NCBI GenBank assembly: GCA_024364805.1
Contig: CM044487.1
Span: 131,183,357-131,210,591 of the forward strand
Direction of reading: 5' to 3'
DNA: 27,235 bases
Source: Euprymna scolopes
Lineage: Eukaryota > Mollusca > Cephalopoda > Sepiida > Sepiolidae
A program made the translations under genes and the position numbers. Shown piece by piece: positions 19,728 through 27,235 of the stretch (positions are counted from its first letter, which is position 1; each line of letters starts with the position of its first letter). Under the pieces are notes generated by a model, which saw only the letters and a list, made by a program, of their open reading frames with translations, made no database searches and was not told where the DNA came from.

Positions 19728-19744
19728 ACTGCTTATGCTAAGAC

Positions 19745-20347
19745 ATATATATATATATATCCACACACGCGCTCATGGTTACATAATTTTACTTATATAC
19801 ACATCTATCTATACATAAAAACATTGGTTTCTTTTATTTGTTCTTCAATCTGAACTGGTAAAAAGCAATAATAAAATTACATCTCAGTAAAGACACATAA
19901 ACGCACAAAATCGAATATCGAGAGGAGGTGGGGTCGGCATAAATTCCCACTGGGCGCACATGTCCAAAATAAGCAATCCATTTCCTTTCCACTTTAATTC
20001 CGAATTATGAAGACGAAAATACTCGTGTCCAGGAGAAATGATCATGATGATAATATTTACAAGGGAAGACGTTCGATGTCGCAAAATACTCTCACTCACA
20101 AACAAAAGTCCCAAGACACCTAATCAAACAAAACACAACGGGAGACATCCATCACCTGTCACAACTAACTTAGTCATATCCACCCCGTGGGAAGATACAG
20201 AAGTTCTATATCAAATAACTTGCATTATCATAATCACAAAATACGAGGAAGGCATGCGATTTAATGTTATTTTAGTGTATATAACAAAAAGTAAACTGAA
20301 AAGTTTAGTTTTAGAATGTATAAAATTTATATATATACTTAATATAC

Positions 20348-20378
<31 letters not shown>

Positions 20379-20464
20379 AGAAAAATATTTCAAATCAATA
20401 ACCCATACTTTACTTAAGTATTGCTGTTATTTAAGACACTAGGTGGTTGTGTACATGATTCTAG
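19745..20464. other. Mixed DNA with a (TA)(TG) run, no recognised gene
   Basis: A TA-then-TG microsatellite occupies about 20347-20378. Between 19880 and 20250 the DNA is less AT-rich, and open frames exist on both strands (19884-20114 minus, 20038-20442 plus). Neither product is recognisable and the plus frame runs into the microsatellite, so neither is called. Confidence 0.4.
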
Positions 20465-20905
20465 TGAAATTGCGCATTTGTTGCAAAAAGCGCGACACTT
20501 TGCACGCTATTAGAGCAATTGCACATTGTACAAATTATCACTGTTTTATCAGAAAATAGTGGAGCAATTGTACATGTTTTTTAGAAGCGGTAAACTTTGC
20601 ACACTATTGTAGCAATTGTATATATCATTTAAGAGAGTGATATTTTTTTACGATATTAAGACGATTGTAATGAAACTTTTCACGATATTAAATTAATTGT
20701 AGATAGCTTGCCGAAAGCGTGAGACTTTGTAAGATATTAAAACAATTATACATTTTCTGCTAAAAGCGTGAAGCGTTACCCATTATTATACATTTCGGCC
20801 AAAAGCACGGTATCATTTCCATGATATTACGACACTTGTAATTTGGCTGCTAAGACCGCGAAAGTGAACACGATATTGGGGCAATTGGGCATTATTTCTA
20901 AACCG
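20465..20905. repeat. Diverged tandem array, about 48-bp units
   Basis: About nine units share an AAAAGCGTGA...CTTTGCACGATATTA...GCAATTGTACATTT pattern. The GCAATTG-like landmark recurs near 20515, 20564, 20612, 20662, 20694, 20743, 20784, 20833 and 20881, mostly 48-50 bp apart. Units differ from each other at many positions, so the array is old. Function unknown. Confidence 0.75.
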
Positions 20906-21662
20906 ATGCCTGATCATATGAGATTAAATTTGTTTTAGGAATTCATTTCTAAAAGTGGAATCTGAGGAAGAAACCAGAATACATTCTGCAAGTACAAGTT
21001 TGGTAATTTTTTCCGAACTTTTCCAAACGCTCATCTGGTATCTGGAAATTTCACATTATAAAAATTGACTACAAAAATGTTTTCCCAAGTTTATAATTCT
21101 AATAAAATAGACATGCATCCACTATCATGGAGATATTTATATCATTCTTAAAAACAATAGGTCGCAAATAAAAATAATTTTCTTTTTTTAATGACAGTGA
21201 CTTGTTAATGTAAAAATTGCAACGCTATACAATGTATATGATCAATTTATTTAAATTAATTATCTATATATTAATGTGGTTACTTTACACACAATCAAGT
21301 TCATGAACGTCTCTGAACTAAAACAATTCGGACGTTGAACAAAAACTTACAACCCGGAAATGTCTTAGTTTTCTACAAAAAAATTGCGGAAAGTAGCCGT
21401 TTAATAAAAGGTTAACAGTTTCTGTGCAGGGTTATCAATCTTGCGTCTATTTAACCCAGATATATCTTTTTAAAATCAACCTGTAATTTTATTTTATTGT
21501 TTTAAATCGTGTTTGTTTTTAGAAAATATAGTTTAAAATACCCGCTGAAATAAATACGAAAATTACAAAATGTTTAATTAAAAGCTTAAAATATGCACTA
21601 AAATAATCTTAATTCATAGATGTTCAAAGAAAATATTTTGGACGAAACAAAGTCGTTATATA
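20906..21662. other. AT-rich DNA, no gene seen
   Basis: No gene, tandem repeat or transposon end could be supported. Confidence 0.5.
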
Positions 21663-21693
21663 CTAGCAGGCTGCTCACAGTTGCCTGGTGAAT
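21663..21693 (-). mobile_element. Helitron-like 3' terminus
   Basis: On the minus strand this reads CACCAGGCAACTGTGAGCAG, then CCTG, CTAG and T. The CAGGC...GCCTG stem directly precedes CTAG-T. The wording CCAGG(C/T)AAC...CCTGCTAGT(A/G)TAT is shared with the plus-strand terminus at about 18371-18386, which suggests one family. The element body is not recognisable. Confidence 0.38.
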
Positions 21694-21735
21694 TTCTAAT
21701 TTTGGGGTTCCCCATACATGAAGTGATCTGTGAGA

Positions 21736-21738
<3 letters not shown>

Positions 21739-21789
<51 letters not shown>
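21739..21789. repeat. (TA)n microsatellite
   Basis: About 25 TA dinucleotides, running into a short TATTATTATA end. Confidence 0.95.
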
Positions 21790-21793
<4 letters not shown>

Positions 21794-21909
21794 ATACAAA
21801 CAATATGGCGTCATTGTGAACAAACAGACAGACAGGAATACGAATTCATTGTAATAAATGATAATTACTATTGAAAATATTAATTGAACAGATGGTTAAC
21901 AAATTTCTA

Positions 21910-21932
21910 CAGGCTGATTCGTAAGTAACTCC
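21910..21932 (+). repeat. Left terminal inverted repeat of mariner
   Basis: 23 bp starting CAGGCTGATTCG; matches the right end at 19 of 23 positions and abuts the TA target site. Confidence 0.92.
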
Positions 21933-22095
21933 ACATTCTAAAAAACTATAATTCATTCAAATGCTGTAATGTTTCTCAAATATTTGTGTGTATGTTACTT
22001 AATGTGTAGTAATTAAAGCCACGTTTTGTGTTTTCCTTTCAGATCCGTTAGATGAATTTGCTTTTAATCTTGTTAATTTGTTTGAAATATAAAAA

Positions 22096-23087
22096 ATGGT
22101 TGGACGTCTTACTCTACGGGAACGTGCTCAGATTGCACGTTACAAGGTTTAGAGATCTATTGTTCAAGTGTAAAGATGGTGGAGAACCACTAAGGGAAAA
22201 CATGCTAAAATGGACCCAAAGTCAATCAAGACTTGTCATGCAAATTCATGAATGCAGGATCCGTAACTGATGTTCAAAGAAGTGGTCGTCCTTCCAAATT
22301 CAGGCAGCGTAAGTTGTTCAAAAAATGTTTACCCATAGCCTGTAGCCCGCAAGTCAATTCGACAAGTGTTTCACTGTGTACGTAATATGCTTTAGCTTAA
22401 ATGACGTGCTTGGAAGCCTCACAACTGCCGAGCACTCTCTGCCGAAGACCGCGACATTCGTACGGAGTTTGGAGAGATGATGTTAGTTTGGTTTAGAGAT
22501 TGGCTCAACCTCTGAAAAAATATTCTGTGGAATGATTAAGTTGTATTCCAAATAGGTGAGTTTGTAAACCGTCATAACTGCCACTAGTGGGTGGAAGAAA
22601 ATACTCGTTTTACCTATGAAAAACTGCAGAATCTACTCAGGATAATGGTATGGGTGGAATGATTTCGTGGGTCCCTTCATCCTTTGTGATAACACGAATG
22701 CCGAAAGGTACCTCATTATGTTGAGATGAAGTTTTGCCAATAATCACTGCTTGGGATAATATTCAAGATTTATTTTTCATGCAAGATAGTACTCCTTAGC
22801 ACTTTGCTATTGTTGTTTATGAATGGCTTAATGCCCAATTTCCAGGAAAGTAGATGAGTAGTCGGGGTTCGAACGAATGGCTAGAGAAAGTCCTGACATA
22901 ATACGTTGCGACTTTTTCTTTGGGGTTGGTGGAAAGAACAAGTTTAGCAAATTAAGAAATCTGAGAAAACTATATACGGGAAGTTATTAGTTCCATTCTG
23001 CAAGAGTTTCTTGTGAAATCAGTTGACGCAGTTCATAGTCGACTTAAAAAGCTGGTGGCGACTGGTAATGTCCATATTGAATTTTAA
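22096..23087 (+). pseudogene. Mariner transposase pseudogene, DD41D type
   Basis: Start ATG 22096 gives MVGRLTLRERAQIARYKV and meets a stop at 22150-22152. Further on, in several frames, come KFMNAGSVTDVQRSGRPSKF (the GRPS linker between the two helix-turn-helix DNA-binding motifs, about 22284-22295), RKSIRQVFHCVRNML, RAWKPHNCRALSAEDRDIR, VVFQIGEFVNRHNCH, WVEENTRFTYEKLQN, DLFFMQDS, HFAIVVYEWLNAQFPGK, RESPDIIRCDFFFG, EFLVKSVDAVHSRLKKLV and ATGNVHIEF, with a stop at 23085-23087. The catalytic aspartates are at 22533-22535, 22785-22787 and 22910-22912. The last two are 125 nt apart, one short of the 126 expected for 41 intervening residues, hence DD41D with a 1-nt loss. At least eight in-frame stops (one directly after the first catalytic aspartate) and about three or more frameshifts leave it non-functional. 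Length, about 330 codons, is normal for the family. Confidence 0.93.
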
Positions 23088-23174
23088 ATAAAAGTCCATG
23101 TAATATACTTTCTTAACATATTTATATATATATAATTTATACTTCAAAAATATATTATAGTTATTTAAGAATAG

Positions 23175-23197
23175 GGAGTTACTTTCAGATCACCCTG
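23175..23197 (-). repeat. Right terminal inverted repeat of mariner
   Basis: On the minus strand it begins CAGGGTGATCTGAAAG and ends TAACTCC; abuts the TA at 23198-23199. Confidence 0.92.
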
Positions 23198-23225
23198 TAT
23201 ACTAACTCATTCAATTAATAGAAAT

Positions 23226-23400
23226 ACGACATAATCGCGTTGGCACACCAGCTCTCGACAGATCACGGAAGTTAAGCAATGTTTAGCCTGGTTGGTACCA
23301 GATAGGTGACCATTTGGGAATTCTAGGCACTGTATGTGCTCTCCGCTTATCTCGGCATTTGTTTCTAGTCGTCCTGTAGATACACTTCACTTGCCACTGG
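23226..23400 (+). mobile_element. 5S rRNA-derived SINE-like unit, better-preserved copy
   Basis: ACGACATAATCGCGTTGG, then CAGATCACGGAAGTTAAGCA, CCTGGTTGGTACCAGATAGG and TGACCATTTGGGAATTCTAG follow animal 5S rRNA through most of its length. This includes an A-box-like GTTAAGCAATGT (23271-23282) and a C-box-like stretch (23303-23323). The 5' ten or so bases of 5S are missing. From about 23340 a non-5S tail starts, CTCCGCTTATCTCGGCATTT, matching the tail of the copy at 5331. It is therefore a 5S-headed composite retroposon copy rather than a 5S gene. The continuation to the TA array at 23542 (GC-richer, including GAGATGTGGTTGCAGATTGC) may be more of the same element. Confidence 0.72.
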
Positions 23401-23537
23401 TATTTAACAATGTCGACTCAGGAGAGATGTGGTTGCAGATTGCGTACCTCCTGCCACAAACATTTTACTCCCAGGCACCCCTTCGTGGGTATCCATTGTC
23501 TGTCAACGATTGAAGGAGCTCTTATATATATACAAGA

Positions 23538-23541
<4 letters not shown>

Positions 23542-23596
<55 letters not shown>
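23542..23596. repeat. (TA)n microsatellite
   Basis: About 27 TA dinucleotides, possibly the simple tail of the 5S-headed unit. Confidence 0.93.
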
Positions 23597-23598
<2 letters not shown>

Positions 23599-23614
23599 TC
23601 TTGTTTTTCAGAGA

Positions 23615-23800
23615 TACAGTGGCCCTAGGATACGGTTTTTGTCAGGTTACGATGTGGAATACGATGTTCTTAGGCTCCCGCTTACGGTATTTTTCCCGCC
23701 TTACGGTGTTATCTATAATGTTATTTGATTATATACATGCTTATTATATACTGTACTGTATTTTATTACTAACTTTAATGCAGTGTCCCGGGATTCTACT
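23615..23800 (+). other. Possible pogo/Tigger-like terminal sequence
   Basis: After a TA, CAGTGGCCCTAGGATACGG (from 23615) is followed by GGTTACGATGTGGAATACGA and several TTACGGT repeats, a style typical of pogo/Tigger-type termini. A related CAGTGTCCCGGGATTCTAC occurs in direct orientation at about 23781-23799. No inverted partner and no transposase were found, so the call is tentative. Confidence 0.2.
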
Positions 23801-24375
23801 GTATATTGTTGCGTTTACCGAAATATTTCATTATTTACTAAACTAAAAAAAAAAAATGTTGAATAATACTCAGTTCACCATCAGAAATAAGATGGCGGCG
23901 ATATAAACGTTTTATTTAATAGTGTACTTGATACCATTGCTGACTATTGACTCAGCATTACGGGTCAACGTATTTACTTACCTTTACACTCCATCAGACT
24001 TTGCGTTTAGTGTTTATAATGATGTGTAGTAATTATGTTTTGACAAAAATTAAATGCTGTAAAATACGCATAAACAACTCGCACGGATCAGTATAGTCCA
24101 GAGCAGAGCGCAACCTAGATAGTATGGGAAGAGATGCATATTGTTGATTGAAGAAAACAGCGCGACCGTAAGAGTTTGTGGAATTGCGAAGAGAAAACAA
24201 CAATAAAATGATGCTGTTCATTGATAACGAGAGAATAACACACATAAAGAATAAAGCAGGTAAATATCTTTGTTTTCTTCGATTATGCCTTCTTTGTATA
24301 CTTCAAACACTAAGTCGTATACAAAATATAAATCGCCAAATCTCAAGGATGTTTTGTGGTGCATTAAGTAAATGT
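23801..24375. other. No recognised feature
   Basis: Contains short open frames on both strands (24033-24245 minus, 24178-24417 plus) with no recognisable domain, and no repeat that could be supported. Confidence 0.45.
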
Positions 24376-24377
24376 AC

Positions 24378-24420
24378 AGATATACCAGGAAATGTTCCCG
24401 GCGTTGCCCGGTATTAAACG
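24378..24420 (-). mobile_element. Weak Helitron-like hairpin
   Basis: On the minus strand ACCGGGCAACGCCGGGAACA is followed by TTTCCTGGTATATCTGTA. The GGGCAACGCC hairpin and the TATATCTG wording match the Helitron-like 3' ends seen at 5790 and 6205, but a clear CTRR end is lacking. Adjacent GTCTGTCTGTTTGCCTC text (from about 24450) is also common in such repeats. Confidence 0.27.
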
Positions 24421-24675
24421 TAATTATCTAATATTAAAAAGGTAATATGTCTGTCTGTTTGCCTCTTTCTATATTTTCAAACTCTATCTTCACCGAAACC
24501 AGAAGTCGCAAAGCGGCCCCAGGGGCCTCAACTGATTGGATTCTTATGGATTGCTCTTTTATAGGTCCGGTTAAAGTAGTTTTTAAGGGGTTAAAAATGG
24601 ATCCAAATTAAAAAAAAACTCGTTATGCATTTTGTACATTCATCTTAGTATTGTTAATTTTTTATCAGTTAATAT
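24421..24675. other. No recognised gene
   Basis: Contains a perfect small hairpin GGCCCCAGGGGCC near 24515-24527. It may belong to the neighbouring Helitron-like repeat. Confidence 0.35.
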
Positions 24676-24760
24676 GCGTGTCACGTTGGTACAGTGGTAA
24701 CGTCACCAGCTTTGAGTGTTACAGTTTTGTTTTCTGTTTCGATTTTAGCTGATGGCACCA
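24676..24760 (+). repeat. tRNA-derived SINE head (degenerate)
   Basis: GTTGGTACAGTGGTAACGTC (24685-24704) is a good tRNA box A with D-loop, and GTTTCGATTTT (24736-24746) a fair box B, about 46 bp apart. Wording differs from the unit at 0.6 kb, so a different tRNA parent is likely. The T stem is eroded and no body could be identified. Confidence 0.45.
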
Positions 24761-24984
24761 AATATTTGTTTTTTTACTTTTTAAATCACGATTGTATAAT
24801 AATATATACGAGATCTGGACAAATTAAATATCATATTTAAGCGTAGTTTACGACCAGACACAACCGCCCCCTTTTGTATCATATATGTGCTTACTTTGTA
24901 ATTAATTCTCCCTAATTTTATCTTGCACGCATTTTGAGATCTTCCCCTTTATTTTCTATCATTCTTACTTTCTATGTTATCCTT
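24761..24984. other. No recognised feature
   Basis: AT-rich DNA with no open frame or repeat. Confidence 0.5.
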
Positions 24985-25413
24985 AAGTTCACGATATATG
25001 GTATTTGCCCGTCTTCCACTCTCGTACATTTATGACATCTCGTATTTGTCCCCCGTCACACTCTTACATCTCGCATTTGTCCGTTTTTCCCTCTTACAAA
25101 CGACATGTCGTATATATATATATATATCCGCCTTCCCCTCTCACACACTTACGACAACTAGTATTTGTTCCACTTTCCCTTTCACACACTTATGACATCT
25201 CGTATTTGCCCGTCTCCCCACTGTTGCACATTTACGACATCTCGTATTTGCCCGTCTCCCCACTGTTGCACACTTACGACATCTCGTATTTGCCCGTATC
25301 TCTCACACACACTTACGACATCTCATATTTGCCTGTTTCACCCTCTCACATACTTACAACATCTCGAATTTACCCGGGTCCCCCCCCTCTAACACATGCT
25401 ATTTTCTATCTGC

Positions 25414-25450
<37 letters not shown>

Positions 25451-25545
25451 ATATACACACACTTAGGATATCTAGTATCCGCCAGTCTCTCTCTCATACA
25501 CATACTTACGACATTTAGTATCGGCCGGTCTCCCTTACCCAACTA
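24985..25545. repeat. Minisatellite, mostly 39-43-bp units
   Basis: About twelve units share CACTTACGACATCTCGTATTT followed by GCCCGTCTCCC (trimmed wording). In the best part, CGTATT landmarks fall at 25201, 25243, 25285, 25324 and 25365, giving periods of 42, 42, 39 and 41. A TC run (25416-25446) and a short TA run (about 25111-25127) interrupt it. Several frames stay open because the commonest unit is 42 bp, a multiple of three; the resulting TYDISYLPVSPLLH repeats are not taken as a protein. Confidence 0.88.
25416..25446. repeat. (TC)n microsatellite
   Basis: About 15 TC dinucleotides inside the minisatellite. Confidence 0.93.
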
Positions 25546-25557
25546 TAGAAAATCAAT

Positions 25558-26639
<1,082 letters not shown>

Positions 26640-26837
26640 TGTGTATACATATATATTATTTGGCGTGTCTTCAAAGCAGTTTCACCGTATGAGTCAAGAG
26701 AACATATTGCAGTTTGTCTTTACTGCGGATTACCGTTAGTCCCAAGTGGATTAATAAAAAAAATGGTATTTAGTTTGTATTTACATTCAAACGTTAAATA
26801 CTGCGAGTGTTGTATTAATTCACTTTTGATAATTTGA
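26640..26837 (+). CDS. Unrecognised open frame with paired cysteines (first)
   Basis: The frame from about 26640 includes VSPYESREHIAVCLYCGLPL and later NVKYCECCINSLL before a stop at 26835-26837. The CxxC...CxxC spacing (CLYC, CECC) looks like a zinc-binding knuckle, and codon choice is AT-rich but protein-like. I do not recognise the family. An AG precedes TTTCACC at about 26677-26680, so an internal exon start is possible. It could equally be a decayed coding fossil of unknown origin. No methionine start is convincing. Confidence 0.25.
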   Translation, partial: CVYIYIIWRVFKAVSPYESREHIAVCLYCGLPLVPSGLIKKMVFSLYLHSNVKYCECCINSLLII

Positions 26838-27112
26838 TGTATCGTGAAACTACAGTATATTTTGAAGATAATCCAAATGTTTTCTCTGTTATTGTTTTAA
26901 AGATCCTTTCCGAAAGAGTGTTGATACAGTTTCTGTGTGTGCAATGTAACCGGAAGTTGATCCTTCATATTATATGCGAACATTTTACGACATTAGAAAA
27001 TTCCAACGATTGTATTAAGAACAACGAGCACGAACATTTTTCATACATCCCCTCTCACACACACACACACACATATATATATAATGATGGATTCCCCGGA
27101 AATACTTTGTAG
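26837..27112 (+). CDS. Unrecognised open frame with paired cysteines (second)
   Basis: It begins at ATG 26837, at the very stop codon of the preceding frame but in a different register. It reads MYRETTVYFEDNPNVFSVIV, then LKILSERVLIQF and LCVQCNRKLILHIICEHFTT, before turning into the CA/TA microsatellite at 27056-27083, where the true end must be earlier. CVQC followed by a further C and H suggests metal binding. That two neighbouring frames both look protein-like makes chance less likely than for other short frames here. The family is unknown and function is not proposed. Confidence 0.25.
   Translation: MYRETTVYFEDNPNVFSVIVLKILSERVLIQFLCVQCNRKLILHIICEHFTTLENSNDCIKNNEHEHFSYIPSHTHTHTYIYNDGFPGNTL
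27056..27083. repeat. (CA)n(TA)n microsatellite
   Basis: A CA run passing directly into a TA run. Confidence 0.9.
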
Positions 27113-27203
27113 CTTACTTGCCACAAGTATAATTTCCATATTACTATGAAGTTGTACTTACGTACTGGACACTGGGAAAGAATAAATATATTAAGAACTA
27201 ATG

Positions 27204-27205
<2 letters not shown>

Positions 27206-27235
<30 letters not shown>
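27206..27235. repeat. (TA)n microsatellite at window edge
   Basis: About 15 TA dinucleotides running off the end of the window, so the true length is unknown. Confidence 0.93.

Larger units (their letters stand above)
19527..19744. repeat. 94-bp inverted repeat, each arm a hammerhead ribozyme
   Basis: The left arm 19527-19620 and the right arm 19651-19744 are reverse complements with 6 differences in 94. A 30-nt AT-rich spacer (19621-19650) separates them. Each arm runs outward from GGTTGTTGC through a full hammerhead core and continues about 20 nt past stem I. Outside the arms sequence similarity stops; a short TA run adjoins the right arm. No protein-coding part is present. Confidence 0.92.
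21910..23197 (+). mobile_element. Mariner-like DNA transposon, end to end, inactive
   Basis: A 1288-bp element bounded by TA on both sides (21908-21909 and 23198-23199), the Tc1/mariner target duplication. The left inverted terminal repeat is 21910-21932 (CAGGCTGATTCGTAAGTAACTCC trimmed: starts CAGGCTGATTCGTAAG, ends TAACTCC). The right end 23175-23197 is its reverse complement at 19 of 23 positions. Between them is the remnant of one transposase gene. Both ends being present means the copy inserted whole and decayed by point mutation and small indels. A 5S-derived unit starts about 27 bp beyond its right end. Confidence 0.93.

Noticed and set aside
19884-20442. Open frames on both strands near 20 kb
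   Set aside because: Less AT-rich but with no recognisable product; the plus frame ends in a TA/TG microsatellite.
20945-20980. CTGAGGA followed by GAAA as a hammerhead
   Set aside because: There is no room for stem II between the two boxes.
22052-22270. 72-codon frame at the start of the mariner
   Set aside because: It mixes pre-gene sequence with a wrong frame of the transposase; the true reading starts at 22096 in another register.
23226-23340. Functional 5S rRNA gene
   Set aside because: The 5' bases are missing, many substitutions fall in conserved positions, and a foreign tail shared with another copy follows.
23410-23728. Plus-strand frames running through the TA array
   Set aside because: Tyr/Ile runs come from the microsatellite; the flanking parts show no known domain.
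24985-25545. CRISPR array
   Set aside because: Units vary in length and sequence, there are no unique spacers between identical repeats, and the window is eukaryotic.

Overview
This window looks like intergenic or intronic DNA from an animal nuclear genome, most likely a lophotrochozoan and plausibly a cephalopod such as an octopus. The evidence is an AT-rich background, very dense TA, TC, CA and AAT microsatellites, tRNA- and 5S-derived SINE-like units, 5'-truncated LINEs, a dead mariner, Helitron-like termini and no long open frames. The organism call is inference from repeat style. No protein-coding host gene can be recognised. Three short open frames are kept only as weak candidates (near 1.9, 8.3 and 26.7 kb).

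Layout. 1-4.8 kb: mostly bare AT-rich DNA with a small insertion between 18-bp direct repeats, a tRNA-like SINE head and two snap-back palindromes. 4.8-6.5 kb: a nest of fossils, made up of a LINE 3' end on the minus strand, a 5S-rRNA-derived unit and two diverged copies of a Helitron-like element. 6.5-12.2 kb: AT-rich and featureless apart from a CpG-rich patch at 8.2-8.5 kb and an AAT array. 12.2-16.2 kb: a foldback, a hammerhead-ribozyme-like motif, TA and TC arrays, a Helitron-like terminus and a 249-bp near-perfect palindrome. 16.5-18.4 kb: a U2-snRNA-like unit, a second LINE 3' end on the minus strand and a tRNA-like/Helitron-like unit. 19.5-19.75 kb: the most striking locus, a 94-bp inverted repeat in which each arm carries a complete hammerhead ribozyme core, read outward from a 30-nt spacer. 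20.4-20.9 kb: a diverged 48-bp tandem array. 21.9-23.4 kb: an inactive but end-to-end mariner (DD41D type, TIRs, TA target duplication), followed about 25 bp later by a second 5S-derived unit. 23.6-27.2 kb: possible transposon termini, a tRNA-like unit, a 42-bp minisatellite, a 107-bp TA run and two cysteine-pair open frames.

The elements do not form a pathway. Together they show several kinds of retrotransposition and DNA transposition acting on one region: LINE machinery (with the SINE-like units as likely passengers), cut-and-paste mariner, rolling-circle Helitron-like elements, and self-cleaving RNA of the sort known from Penelope-like elements and retrozymes. The hammerhead inverted pair and the third hammerhead-like motif are the best candidates for undescribed biology.
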